Source: Perkinsus chesapeaki (taxonomy: Eukaryota > Perkinsozoa > Perkinsida > Perkinsidae). Taken from it: a stretch of 64,000 nucleotides of DNA. Shown piece after piece: positions 1 through 12,247 of the stretch; positions within the stretch are counted from its first letter, which is position 1; the number at the start of each line of letters is the position of its first letter. Below the pieces are notes generated by a model. That model ran no database searches. It saw only the letters and a list, made by a program, of their open reading frames with translations, and was not told where the DNA came from. Both the position numbers and the translations under genes were made by a program. Location of the stretch: NCBI GenBank assembly GCA_013115145.1, contig JAAPAO010000099.1, positions 1 to 64,000 on the forward strand. Reading direction: 5' to 3'.

Positions 1-62
1 TCATTTCCGGAAATTTCCAACTTTTAAATTTCCAACGGAAATTTCCGGAAATTTCCGAAATG
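1..62. repeat. Short inverted/tandem AT-rich repeat at window edge
   Basis: The first 62 bases consist of repeated units of the type TTCCGGAAATTTCC. They read as an inverted repeat whose outer ends are TCATTTCCGG and its near complement CCGAAATGA. No gene is visible. It is probably the edge of a simple or foldback repeat that continues outside the window. Confidence 0.6.
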
Positions 63-2720
63 AAACGCTGCGCGAAATGGAAACGGAACACCCTGAAATA
101 TCCACCTCAATGGTAATCGCCACCGACAGCGGAGATAGTTCGCGACATTACATCGCAAAAATTTCGCCGAAGAGTTTACTGCCGATGAAGCTTAATGAAC
201 CCTTGACCACCCAACCCGCTAGTTATCTCCTGTTTCACATCAACGGTATTCATTTAGCACGAGTCCATTGTAAACTAGAAATTATGTTATTATATATATG
301 GATGTCACGCTTCCTTTTCTGTCGGCTTCTGACGCCGCCGCCGACAACACCAAAAAGACCGACGCAACTTTTGCCACCATGACTCCTCAGGTTGGGCCAC
401 CACCTTTTCCCTGGCGTCTTGGTGATGTTGCAGATTTCGAAATGCGTCATTCCATAACTAAAAAGGAACAGACGTGCTGCACATTTAGGATACCGTTACA
501 ACTGGTGCGTACGACGACATGTCATAACGTGAAGAAAAACAAAACTTCTACGAGGAGGAACTACGGGAAAATGCCATGCAGCTTATGCACAATTCTACTG
601 TGTTAATGAGCAGACTACAGCGGATATAATCTGTGCAGTACAATACAGTAAAACTGTCAACGTAGACTCTACGTATTTTTGTCTACGTCGTAGAGGATCG
701 TAAAAATACTTACCACTGAAAGTCAATTCTTTGAGTTCAAGCTTTCTCTAATTTTAGCGCAGTTTCAACCATCGGCGACTGGTTGAAGGGAGAATTCTTC
801 AAGTCCCGTGATTTTCCCAGGTATATCCGTATAGTTGAAGTTAAGTATGAGAGGATGCTGTAAATTAGCGTATCATAGAGTCTGTAGCACCAGCAAGAGA
901 TAGGCACAAACTGCAAGATACCGTACGAATCGCGATAGGTGAGCTAGGTTCACCGAGGACTTTGAATGCATCAATCTATTTGACGAGTGATATTAAAAGT
1001 AGAAGAATTTAACGTAAACTAATTAATGGATTACATGAGATGAACATAAAGTGGCGCTTCCAGGAAATAGACCCGTCAGGAGCCCGCAAATACTACCTTC
1101 TTCTCCTGAGCTTGATGCTCTTTATCCTCCTTATTGACAGCTTGCAGCAAATGTTGTCCCAATGAAGGATTTACTGTCTGTAAAGTTGCCAGATATCTAC
1201 CAGCAGGAAAATTAGAAGCAGTAGAGCGACCCATAGGTTACTCTCGAACTTGGTCATACTCTCCTTTTTGTCGAAGAGCAGTGGCCTTCCTGTACAACGC
1301 CTTGGCATCCAAAGGCTTTTTATCGAGCACGTTATCGCAGTGCCGTACGGCATCGTCCCAACGCTAAGTGCAAAACCCGATAAACTTGAAACCGCGCAAG
1401 TTCGATCCCACCCTAAGCCTAAGACAGGCCTGTGCCGCATTCAAATCTGCTCTTATAGCGATCTCGTCTACTTCTGAAGAGCATAACTACTACTGGAAGC
1501 CTCTCTGGCTTTACCAGTTTGCTTCTTCGTGTCTTCTGCATAGGCGTTTTTACTATTGATGTAGCCAATGCTCTTCAAGGTCAATTCCCAGGCTTTCAAG
1601 GCACCCTACAATAGCAATCCTGATAGTCGGGATTCGCAAATGGAGACTGGGTTAGAGAATTTAATCAGAGAATACTGGAGAAAATAAAAAACGATACCAG
1701 AAACATGATGACCAACGAAATGAAAAAGTATTGTTGATCGGGAAGAGACTCAGTGGGAGGTCAAAGGACTGGATCAAGCGATAGCAATCTGACAGGATAC
1801 ACAGTGGGCGACTAATGCGCTTCAAGGAGTTATATTTGCCAGTATAACATTACAGGTTAAGCAACCTTATGGACCATCGCTAGAAAGCCCTAAAATCTCT
1901 GAAGATTACCTCATAATCCCCGGCAGCATAAAGCTCTTTTCCTTTATCAGGTGCGGTAGTGTCTGTAGAGTTCTCCAGCGTGGGAGATGGATTAGATATC
2001 GAACTATTAGGCATGTTAATTAGGGACACGAGTGGTTCATATTCAAAATATATCGATTAGAATGGCGCGCGCTAAATACTTTGCGCAGTTTTCGAGTACT
2101 GAATGATTGACAGTTTGACGGGAATCGGTTGTACGAGAGGTACCCCTCAATTGAATAATGATACCTGTCAGTCAGCACTCAACTGTCCAGTTGAACGGAC
2201 CCAAATTTGAAAGACAGCGCGATGAGTGGAGGGCAGCCGCGCAATAGCGCACAATTGAAGCGAGCAACGTGCTTATGAAACGAGAAATTACAGAATGATG
2301 ATGATTGTGTATCAAACTCAGCTCCAGAATACTAAACGATATGTGTGTGATTCGTACTAGGTCCACAAAGTTTGGTATCATTAGTAAGGTTTCAGTTTTC
2401 CCTTTATGGGGTGCTCTGATGGCGATAATATCGCCTTACCTGAGGACATCAGTATGGATTGCCTAGACGGTCATACTGGCGGTAATACAAGTATAGGGAT
2501 TACGAACTTTTCGTACCATATTTCCGTCACATCTATGCCTTAGTAGACGAGTTTGATGTATAGAACTAGTACTAGGGGCCTCAAGAGCTACACCGATATA
2601 CTAGGGTTCCTGCTGCTTGGGAAGGCACTGTCTCGTATTTATAGGATTGTTTTATTTGGTTGAAAGACACTATTACGGTCGATTCTAGTGCTTTGAAAAT
2701 ACAACGTCCATTTTCTTAGG
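63..2720. other. Gene-poor stretch, nothing recognised
   Basis: Only short ORFs (under about 100 codons) occur on both strands, none with a recognisable motif or a convincing chain of exon-like segments. No tRNA or rRNA was seen. A 50-bp segment near 2052..2100 resembles one near 30076..30125 and may be a dispersed repeat. Confidence 0.5.
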
Positions 2721-2724
2721 AAGT

Positions 2725-2949
2725 CAGACAAATGAAGAAGCAGAAGTAAAACCGAAAGTTTTAGTAACAAAAAGAGGTAATGAAGTTTTAATTATTCCAC
2801 CATTACACATCATAATAGATCGTCATGAACGTCCTCCCTCGGCGACCGTTGAGAGATCCATAGCAAGGCATGCGGCGTTAGCATGCCAGACTCTGAGGCA
2901 TCACATGGCTATGAGCCTTAAATTGGTAGTAGTATTGGTAGGGCGGTAA
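2725..2949 (+). CDS. Exon-like open segment, unidentified
   Basis: A 74-codon open segment without an ATG starts just after an AG (TTAGGAAGTCAG) and ends in TAA. Its translation contains KPKVLVTKRGNEVLIIPP and later HERPPSATVERSIARHAAL. The composition looks protein-like rather than random. The family is not recognised and no partner exon was found. It could be an exon of a small gene or a decayed element. Confidence 0.3.
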   Translation, partial: QTNEEAEVKPKVLVTKRGNEVLIIPPLHIIIDRHERPPSATVERSIARHAALACQTLRHHMAMSLKLVVVLVGR

Positions 2950-3260
2950 TCTTCAATAGGTTGGCTCTGTAATAACTGCCATTCTTTGACGCTCTCTGTG
3001 TTGTTGTGATAGAAGATGACTAAATCTGGAGTCCGTATATTTGACCTGCTCACAGTGAATGCAGAAATTATCACGTGTCTTGTGCAGGTATCTGATTTAC
3101 ATGTCGAGTACAATTCAACCAGACACCAGAGCATCTTGAGATCCGGAAAAATTGGGGAAGGTAATCGTGTCCGTATAAGTACCGAAGGGGTGCTCTATTT
3201 CACTTCTATATTTCTTGTAGTCGCAACTTCTCTCATACAACTTGAACTGAAATCTTGAGA

Positions 3261-3404
3261 CTTGTCTATATCTTCGCTTGTCTATATCTTCGCCCGTCTG
3301 TATCTTCGCTTGTCTATATCTTCGCCCGTCTATATCTTCGCTTGTCTATATCTTCGCTTGTCTATATCTTCGCTCGTCTGTATCTTCACTTGTCAATATC
3401 TTGA
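3261..3404. repeat. 16-bp tandem repeat, nine units
   Basis: Nine consecutive 16-bp units of consensus CTTGTCTATATCTTCG fill this interval. Units three, five and eight carry the variant CCCGTCT or CTCGTCT start, and the last two units decay at their 3' ends. The period is exact with no spacers. The local reading frame (about LSISSLVYIFAR) is repetitive and not evidence of a gene. Confidence 0.95.
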
Positions 3405-3808
3405 ACTTTCGTTATTTGAAACTGTAAATCAGTCCTTAGTAGACTCAACCTCGCAATCTGACATCTTAAGATTCTAGGAGTGGTCTGAGATTTCGTGGCG
3501 CGTTATGATATTTTGGGGCGATTTCTGGTATTAATAACTGCTGATATTCTTCTTCCTCCTCTTGGCTCTTTTTTCGATATCTTAATACTTGTAATCTCAG
3601 AATCTTATTTAGATGATTATTATTTAGTATTAACTACATGCCTTATAATTACGGTTGTTATTTCCCGCAACTTTTGTATTTCTTACCTTCACATCTTTTT
3701 CAGGTCAGAATAGCAGAAGTCCACAGGATAATGTAGCAATGGGTATAATAATGCTTAATTCGTCCCTACTGAAGGGCTTGCACGTACTGGATTGCTTACA
3801 GAGCAGAT

Positions 3809-4084
3809 GTGTTCAAGAGTAATAATCGAAAGGTCCCGGGTTCGAATCCCAGCGATGGCAGGTATCCAGAATTAAACTATGATCTTGAGGATCATCTCAT
3901 GTCGTTTGATGGCAGTTTAACTACAATTTATGAAGGCCATCAGAGCCAAAAGGTATCTTTTTGGATGAAAAAGTCGAGGGTCAACCTTGTTCAGGTAGTT
4001 GAAGATGTAGAAGATTTGTGCGAAAGATTGGTAATACCGGACGGGAATGAGTTCGGTGGAATTGTCAGTTATCTCAAAACATAG
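3809..4084 (+). CDS. Hypothetical ORF, 91 aa
   Basis: This 91-residue ORF is acidic in its second half (VVEDVEDLCERLVIPDGNEFGG). No domain is recognised. Its 5' part overlaps a tRNA-like T-arm sequence (GGGTTCGAATCCC near 3838..3850), so the N-terminal codons may belong to a tRNA-derived repeat rather than to a protein. It could be an isolated exon; confidence is low. Confidence 0.25.
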   Translation: MFKSNNRKVPGSNPSDGRYPELNYDLEDHLMSFDGSLTTIYEGHQSQKVSFWMKKSRVNLVQVVEDVEDLCERLVIPDGNEFGGIVSYLKT

Positions 4085-4542
4085 GAATGATAGTGGAAAC
4101 TTTTTCGCTTAGTGCACAGTGCGGTGCGCACTGCGGAGATTTGTCTCAATGTATCTTTAGTACAGCCAGATCAACTCAATACAGCCTGATACAGGATTTA
4201 AACTTGAACCAGTGTTAGGTTCACCAATGCTCAGGCTAGTGAATCAGGCCCTGATTCAACCAATCCCGTACTGGATTCTTCTAGTCAACTTATAGGATAA
4301 TTCACGAAAAACATATTACTGAAAACATTCCCTATCTTCGGATGTTCCCTATCGCAAGCTTCATTTTGGCATCGTGTTCGGTATAATATATATTGTTTTA
4401 TGAGTTCGTCTTTTTATGTAATATCAATAGCATTATATACACAAACCGAGTTATAAAATTAGGAAACAAAAATGTATTAGAGCCATATTTGGGTACGTAA
4501 AGATTGAGCCAGGCAGGCTGAGCACGAGAAGTTGAAGGGCAG

Positions 4543-4725
4543 GAGCTCTTCAGAAAATGCGGTATGGATAGATCACTCTTCGAGTGGGTTTTCGCTCAGC
4601 TTAACGGCAACTTAATAACCACTGAAGACGCAAATGCAGCTTTAACTTCGCAAAAAGACAAATACGAGCTGGACAAAGTGGAAATGGCGGAAAAACAGAG
4701 ACAGTTGGAGGAGCAATGTGAACAG
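4543..4725 (+). CDS. Probable internal exon, helical/coiled-coil protein
   Basis: The segment is open for 61 codons in one frame, preceded by an AG (GGGCAG) and followed by a clean donor CAG|GTAATA. The translation begins ELFRKCGMDRSLFEWVFAQL and continues into a charged Glu/Lys/Gln-rich helix (MAEKQRQLEEQCEQ) typical of a coiled coil. The first part vaguely recalls motor-protein helices, but that is not enough for a name. Flanking exons were not identified with confidence. Confidence 0.4.
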
Positions 4726-4729
4726 GTAA

Positions 4730-7080
4730 TATTCGGAGGGAGAGCTGGGACTCTGGGGAGAGCGGTATAAAACATATTGGATTTGCTGGTAGTGTTGTAC
4801 TATTATTCGAATCTAGACTCAACGAATGTGCGCAATTATGGACCGTAAGTTACAGTCTCTTCCTTCCGAGCACTTCATCGATTCGGGTAGAATCTGCTTA
4901 CATTGGACCACAACAGGCTTGATGTTGGCACACAAGAATTGATTTGTTGTATCGTGTATGATTGATCTCAGGACTGTTTCCATTGATTTGATATATTTGT
5001 TACCAAAAATATGCGGCACATCTTGGCTAATGTGTTCAACCGTTTTTCGGAGTGATGAATCACATTTTGTGAGTGAATCACATGTAATGCTTCGTGCTCA
5101 GCTCCGTTTGGCATTGGAAGCAAGTCAAAAGTCAAGGCCAGTGACAGCGGAGACGTGTACAGGTTCGAACCCCGGTAAGGGTATTTTAAATAAATCCTTT
5201 TGCGTATTGGTCTTATAAGATGCCGCCAATTCATCTGGCGAAATATTGGTGTATGATTCTGATGAGGAGGAAGGCAATAAGAGCAAAGGTGGTAGGATGG
5301 GTGATGTGATGTAGAAAGTTGGACATTCATGGAAACGGTGAAGAAAATAAAAATCCCAAGCTTCATGTCTACGAACTCCGCATAAGTTTGTTGTCATCGT
5401 TTAGTAGACGAATGAGCGTTCGCTTGTTCGAGACTCGAAATTCCAAGTTTGAGATCAGTAAGACTTGCGTTAACACCTCTTCGAGGAAGCAAGTCCCAGA
5501 TTGAGGCGCATCCATTGATCAATATATCATTCTCAAGAAAGGCTATCTCTACGGCGATACAGTGGGAAGCTTGATATGGGATGTGTTTCGGTCTATTTAT
5601 CACATTGTGATACATTGTTCAAACTTAGTCAGTATGCGTATCTACCAAGACAAACCGATTCGAGGTGAGAGACTCGATCGATGTTCCGGGGCTACAGGGC
5701 AGTCGGGAGGATGCCTGGCGCCCCCTACTTACCGCCGTTGAACATACCTACCGCCCTGGTTTACTTGGCAACGTTCCGTTGTTCAATCCAGCGTAGGGCC
5801 AGGGTCATCGATGCGTAGCGGGCGCAGGCTGTATGCATGCTCGCTAAGGGGACACTTGAACTGAGCCCCAGCTTCAGTACCTTGTTTCTAGCATGGACTT
5901 CCATTTAAAAATATGTCTGTCACGGACGAAGTACACTCGGCGGCCTCAAGTTATTGTTTGTAGTAATTGCACCATATAGTGGTGATCATCAAGTCATCGT
6001 AAATAGGGAGGCTTCTACAAAGAGAAAAGATCAGTATGAGCTGATCTTGAGTCTCAAGACTTGAGGTGCGTGGTCCCGATAATATCGACCCGATATCGAA
6101 TACCGCGTCATGATGATATCGTATGGGGTGCTCTTGCCAGCCGCAGAAGCTCCGGCTCGAATAGAGCCGAGCCGCTCTATCACTGGAAATCCGTGGGAGA
6201 TTGTCAGCTCTAAAGAGGTCCACTCGGCCCTCAAGCGCGACACTAGGGATGGATACCATCAAACCAAAAAATGGTAACTCGGCAAGCGGTAGCCATCTTG
6301 GCTCAATCAAGAAGGTATCACAACTTTTCTGAAGATATTGCGCAGAACGCCTTCGGCGATAAAAAGCTCACCGTTGCGGGTATCTGCTAATACATACTTT
6401 TGGTTCGCGTATAATATACTCCGTATATTAAGACGCTCGCTCGTGCAGTCCTCACTGAGGATTCCTCAGGTATGAGTTCTGCCGCTGAGACTCAACACCA
6501 TTGTGATCAAACCCTGCCGGCTAGACAGCTTGGCAGATTCTTCAGTTACCCTGTTGCGTTTTGCATTTACCAACACGCGCCCACTGTATGTAGAATTTGT
6601 AGACTGTAGAAAACTGTAGGCTACCGTAGAAACTATGACATCATCGAGATGACGGTCGTTCTTTCTCTGGGTTTGACAATTCGGTGGAACAATGTTCCAT
6701 GTGGCAACATCGTATGCCTCCCCACGCTACTCTTATTGCTGATCGAAAACGTCCGATTTGCCGGATACTCCGTAGTAGTATTACTGGTTTTCAGATGCCT
6801 GTGACGCTACAAAAACTGCCAACGACTCGTCGAAAACCGTTTCACTACCAGAAGATGAAGTAACAAGGTTACTATCTATCATACAGGTGAACTTTATCTG
6901 GGGCCTGTGTTCGTGAGTACTTGAAATTCATACTTCTTGATTGTTCACAACTTATGATAAAGCTTGGACTCTCTGAAAGCTATTATGGCAGTAATACACT
7001 GTGAGGCTTTTTATGAAGTTGAAATATGTTTTCGATACTGGAAATTATATTTTGAAAATCCATGACTTATTATCCTTCAG
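4730..7080. other. Intergenic stretch with SL-like relict and tRNA-like fragment
   Basis: No supported gene. Items present are a tRNA-like T-arm sequence GGTTCGAACCCC near 5161..5172, a GC-richer patch at about 5690..5880 without an identifiable RNA, and the spliced-leader-like sequence listed separately at 6286..6307. ORFs here, such as the minus-strand one at 5951..6310, have no recognisable motif. Confidence 0.45.
6286..6307 (+). other. Spliced-leader-like sequence (possible SL relict)
   Basis: The 22 bases read GCGGTAGCCATCTTGGCTCA followed by AT. They match 20 of 22 positions of the trans-spliced leader known from dinoflagellates and Perkinsus (DCCGTAGCCATYTTGGCTCAAG); the exceptions are the third base and the last base. 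A functional SL RNA gene would have a GT splice donor directly after the leader. Here TCAAGAAGG follows instead, so this is more like a relict left by a reinserted mature transcript than an active SL gene. The leader consensus is recalled knowledge. Confidence 0.45.
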
Positions 7081-7083
7081 CGC

Positions 7084-7449
7084 TTGACATCTCGCTTGAC
7101 ATCAACTCGAACAGAGCTGGGAGAGCTGAAACGCAAGAAGTATGGAAGTGGTGGAGAGAGAAGGAACTCTAACGGTGATGGGAGATATTTACTATCCATC
7201 GTATTAGAAGTTTCAGGCACTTCTACTACAAACAAAGGAGAGAATATAACAATTACGGTAAGACGCTTTGGGGGCCATCTAGCTTCACGGAGAGGCTTTC
7301 CGCGGCGATTGAAAGGTGCTCCTTATTTGGATTTGATGGAGGCCCATGCTCCTAGCTCGAAATACAGCATCCGAAGCATTGTTTTTTGGAATAGTGTTCG
7401 ATTCTTTAGGACTCTCTTCTCGGAGGAAAATTCACTTCAAAAACGCTAA
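7084..7449 (+). CDS. Hypothetical ORF, 121 aa
   Basis: This is one of the longest ORFs in the gene-poor left arm. It is basic and Ser/Arg-rich, with no recognised domain and no clear splice partners. It may be spurious. The listed start ATG lies within a TGACATCTCGCTTGACATC direct repeat of 11 bp. No neighbour suggests a role. Confidence 0.2.
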   Translation: MTSRLTSTRTELGELKRKKYGSGGERRNSNGDGRYLLSIVLEVSGTSTTNKGENITITVRRFGGHLASRRGFPRRLKGAPYLDLMEAHAPSSKYSIRSIVFWNSVRFFRTLFSEENSLQKR

Positions 7450-10400
7450 AGATATGCGTGTATATTTTTGATTGTTGCTCCCGACGGGAGCCTCCCGTAG
7501 ATTTTCAGTATAAATATTATCTTCGTTTCAGCCACGTTCGGCAGTTTCGACCAGGCATGGAATTCTGAGCACCTCCCCAAACGGGCGATCACCAGATGAT
7601 ATAGAAATAAGGTGGGCGGATGGAGTTACGGTGGGTTTAGGATCTGGCTTAGATTCCAGAAAGTCCATGAGATGAACAGTCGATTGAACAGAGCAATGGG
7701 AGCTATCAGAGCACACAGTAAGATATTGGATACCCAGGGGCTCCCTTGAGGGAGCCTCTCGTACGATATCCTGTCTTTTCATAAGGGAACAACCAACCAC
7801 CACATGCGCAGTGCACCTTGATTGCGTTGCTTTATTCAGCTTGGGCAGTTCGCTAGTGGCTCTGTAATGCTCTACGAAGCTCTAAGTATCCGTGTATCTT
7901 TATTTGTTGAACTCATGATAGATGCAAAGGAAAATAATTTAGGGAGTGTGAATGATCTTCACTATTGCAGATGGTGGGAGAGTGACTTCCAGTAAAGGTG
8001 ACCGCAGCCCTCGAGAGAGATTGAAGAAAAATACGGTATGAGAAGTAAACCGAAAGAGCTAGCTGCCCTTACTTCAGGCAATACGAATGTCCAGGTGATG
8101 AAGTTGAAGATTGTTGAGGTGTGTAGCATTAGTAAGATTGGACTCATGTTGACTGGATACGGATGATAATGAGACATAAAGATCAGTGTTAGTCATTCAA
8201 TTCAGGGAGTCATAGAGATGGGAATTGGTTTGAGATATCGGCCTTAATAGAAGCCTAATTTGTACTAGGTCCCAGGACAGCTTTTTGACCCATGGAACAC
8301 ATTCGTGTCTGATTTTGGCATCGTCTTCTGGACAACTCCTCAATACTCCAGGTTGATTTTTTCGCCATTAAGGCAGCTCGGTTGGGTAACCTAGTAGGCC
8401 TCTCCGACATCTCAGTAGCGTCATTACTGGTAGTGTTGAAGCCAAGATCTGGCTTAATGCAAAGCCTCGCAGTTTGGAGAGGGAGGCGAAGTTATGCTAT
8501 AGATGCTAGTTGTTGTGATTAATTTTGTTTATCTAGCACTTGTGAATTCTTCCCAAAATCTATTATGGCGTCTATTGAGAATGACAATCTCTTTTTATTG
8601 CATCCATACGGCCACTGGCCGTCGGTCAGGCGACTGCATCGCCTCCTGACGGCACTATTGGAGTTTATAAGGTCGGTGTGATGCATGTGATGGCCGCCGA
8701 CAGGACTGAGTAAAATTGAGAGAAGATTCACAGAAGTTTATACTCTCCATGAGGATGCGAAAAGGGGATCTTGGCGCTCAACTGAGGAAGGTCGACATAT
8801 ATTCCAGCAGTGCATTCGAGGTTGTTCCCAAACGTATCAGTTTTGTCCGGATGGTTCACAAAAAAAGTCGTTCAATGAAATGATTTACTTTCAGTTAAGA
8901 TTTTTTGAACTACTTCATGTCGGACAGGAGCAGACATGCTTGCAGCAATTGTCAGGAAGGGAGCGATCAGTTGCACCTCTCTGTGAGCCATCGATCGATT
9001 TAACAGTGAAATTCGGGTTTAAAATCCTACGTGTTCCTCGCTGTGACTTCCTATAGCTTAATGATCGTGTGACGGCTTGATGCTAGCGAGTAATCTTAGG
9101 CGGCTAATTTTCGTGACCAGCGTGTGTGGTGAAGTTAAAATTTAACTTCTCAACAGAGAACTTCAATTTCACTCTGCACGATGGTGATGCTGTGGATTTT
9201 ACAGCTCACGCGCGACCGGTAAGGCAAGTGGTCGTTGCGTTGTCTCTTTCTTTGAAGAAGCTCATCTGTGAAACTTCGAGGATAGAATAGGAATGTCACC
9301 AACAAACTCGCGAAACTTCTACCATTGGTATATAAAAATTCGTCTTGTTTTGCAGTCAAGAGAATGGCTCACTTGTGATCTTATTCATGATATATTTCTT
9401 CGTTTAGGATTCGGTTGGCGGCGGCAAATCTCAAAGGACTGAAGGGATGCCGCTTCGCCGTGATGGTCAGAGTAAGCAGGGCCCGAGCAGATACTACTCT
9501 GGCAGATGATCCAGGAATCTCGATTCGTGTTTTTTTGCTTCACGAAAGGGGAATGCGGAATTTTAACCAAGGAAAATGCTTTCAATGTCTAGGAAGATTT
9601 TCATCAAACTTCTCACCATTTTTATGTGACTCATCAGATATTATCAATTTCGAAATTAAAGGTTTAATTCTTCATGAAATCGAATCTCTTAAAAGTAAGT
9701 TTCTATGAATAACTCTGTAGTATTTTGACATTTGGACACTTCTCGCCCCTCCTTCGTGTGACACGGCCCACCTGGTCGATTATGACCTCACTAGTAGCTG
9801 GCTAGGAGAGCCATAGGTGTTTTGTTGAAGCTCCTCCAGTCAGCATCCTGTTAAGTGAACATAAAGCGCTTTAGGCCTAGGTTGAGACCCTCCCATGCTT
9901 GGCTCGCTTAACTCAGCATAAGGGCGATTCTGCTCGGGTAATGTTAATGTAAATCGCTTTCAAGGTACCGGTAGTGTTGGGTCCCGTTGCACTGGCCGAT
10001 TCACCATCGAAGACGGAGAATCTATTTCCTTTGACAGGCTTCCCGGAGGTGGGGTGGGCCTGGAGGATTACTCCACTCCTATTGGTTTCGGGCTCTCGTC
10101 CGGTCGGGCAGAAGAATTCTCAATCTCCGGGAGTTGAATAAATTCTGCAACGGTGAATTCATTGGACAATCTGCCAGCGCGAATGGCCTCTACATTATAT
10201 AGCACCAGTGAAATAATTGACAGTTCCGTCAATAGCTAATAATATCAGTGCAATGTGAAACCTAGTTGCTGTTGAATGTCGATTCAAGCCGCAGCCGAAG
10301 CCAGACTTAACGAGTGTACTGGTATCCATCACCATCTGTTATCAGCAGTGTGTTTTATCTTCAAAGACTCTACTTGCAATGAAATATTCGCTCTGGGCTT

Positions 10401-10490
10401 GCCTGATAACATTAGACAGCTATTTATCACATTATAGTAATACTTCATTACGTATCTCGATAGCTGTTAATGTATTAAATCTATTTCCCC
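7450..10490. other. Intergenic stretch, no supported gene
   Basis: Short ORFs only. One open segment at 9415..9708 (plus) reads AAANLKGLKGCRFAVMV and could be an exon, but has no recognisable family. Two adjacent small hairpins lie at about 8608..8652, the first being ACGGCCA-C-TGGCCGT. Confidence 0.4.
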
Positions 10491-10496
10491 TTCCAG

Positions 10497-11755
10497 GTAG
10501 CGTTTCTATCCGACGTAAGGAGACCCTAGACGAGCTCGACATCGAACCCGTGCTGGAAAATTCCTCTCTTTGGAGGTCAACAGCTTCCTGCTGTGAAATC
10601 GCGGGGGAGACTGATGGCCAAGGATCAGGCGAAGAGTCACGGAGGGAATCTTGCAGCAACGGATTCGGAGACACTCGGTCGTGCTGTGCGGAATTGCCGC
10701 GGCCACAGCTTTCGGTTAAGGTGAGCGTTCGTGGATTCAGGACATACTAGAGCAGGATAGGCGGAAGGAAATGCAAAATACAGTATTTTTACCACCTCTG
10801 TCCGAAGTATATTAGTTTTCAAAAATTCAAACCCCAAAGTTTTCCCGTACCAAGGCCACCGAACCTTTAGCGTAGAATGCGGGCTGTAGTGTGATGATGT
10901 TTTCATAAATCTTTCAACGGAAAGTGGTTGATGCGGCATTGCTGGGATTTAGGTGCCCAAGAGAATCGGGAGATTCGACGTAGTCGAAGCCACACCGACA
11001 GCGCGCCCTGTGCGGATGCCTTCGGTAAGTATTCGTTGATGAGGAGGTGTTGCTTCTCGCGACACTCGCCTGCGGTGTGACTTTTTTTCTCAGATGCTCC
11101 ATATAGATTCTTGGGACAGTAATCCTAGTGGCGGTGAAAGCACTTTACAGGTGGTAGACCAGTTAATGAAATATACCTCAACAGACTATGTCTCGCTTAC
11201 TACCGAACGCCCTGCCTATTTGGCAACTTGCCAATGGCAAGGCGACTAATACTTGCTTCCGCCCGGGATCTTTCACGCTATTCGGAAGCTTTGGTGTGGC
11301 AGTCCTTCTGGGATTTGCGGCCAAGTCAAAAAATAGCTACAGACTTGCTGAATGAACATCAGGCAATCGAATCAATATTGGCTTCGTGTGGCAGTTGTAC
11401 ATCAACAGGTTATGGTTTGGTGTCATTTACAGAAGTTATTTAGTGAGTAGTATTTTCGAAAGTCTAAATTCAGCACGTAGTAGGTTTACGATCTACTTCC
11501 CCTAGAAAACTATCGGAATCCAGTCACTAATTTTATTCCTTCCGTCACTGCATGGCTTGATTGTAGTTACTGGATGATCTTAATCGACAAGTCAGAGCTC
11601 TTCTTGATCGAAATGCGGCGCTCGAGGCGGAAAATTCACTGTGAGGATTTTAGTGCGGTGATTTCTCGAGACTCCATCTCAGCCTGCATAGTCGATGTGA
11701 ACGATTCTCAAAGCAGCTTCGAGAGCTCGGAGCTCAACCGGAGACCCCTGCAGAT
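10497..11755 (+). CDS. Coiled-coil protein gene fragment (three exons visible)
   Basis: Three exon-like segments share the plus strand. The first is 10497..10720 (acceptor CCAG, donor AAG|GTGAGC), Ser/Glu-rich and beginning GSVSIRRKETLDELDIEPVL after the split codon. The second is 11567..11640 (acceptor TTGTAG, donor ACT|GTGAGG), reading LDDLNRQVRALLDRNAALEA, a leucine-heptad coiled coil. The third is 11692..11755, which joins in frame across a 51-nt intron to give RCERFSKQLRELGAQPETPA and then a donor GTGAGC. The second and third junctions are well supported. Linking the first exon to the others is inference, and both gene ends are unidentified. Function unknown; the transposon at 12.3 kb lies just downstream. 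Confidence 0.45.
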
Positions 11756-12247
11756 GTGAGCGCACAAACTACTATTACTAAATGTCTTGTTGTTGTTGTT
11801 GCAGTTTCCAGTCGCACTCACTCGTGCCGACACTCCTCCTGCTTATTTTGCTATGCGTCATCATCCATTTAAAAATGAGAATACTAATGGAATGGGATTG
11901 CCATAAGATTGTACTTTTGTAAGTCATTTTCGTTAGCAAATAATACCTGTACGTTTGGTGGCTTATCGGGAATACGACATGCGCCCATAATGGCTGGCTC
12001 GGAATGCTTCGCTATGGAAGAGCGTCGTTTTCGGTACTTAATTCGGTTGTGTTTCCCTTTCAGGTTTCTGTTCCGTGTCTCTGTACATCATCACTTTGCC
12101 TTCGCTAATCAGCGACGTTTTCCCCATCTTATGGTTTGAGTTTTCCGAGTGATAAGCCACACTACCCGTCCGTGAATTAATCGATAACCTGTGAATTCAA
12201 TTAGTCGTACTGGCAGCTCTTGCAGCTACATAAAGGACAATGGACTC

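Noticed and set aside
3261-3404. 16-bp repeat as CRISPR or a coding repeat protein
   Set aside because: No spacers and an exact 16-bp period, not a multiple of three, so a repeated peptide would change frame every unit.
5690-5880. GC-rich patch as an rRNA or other structured RNA
   Set aside because: No recognisable rRNA, snRNA or tRNA signature was found by eye.
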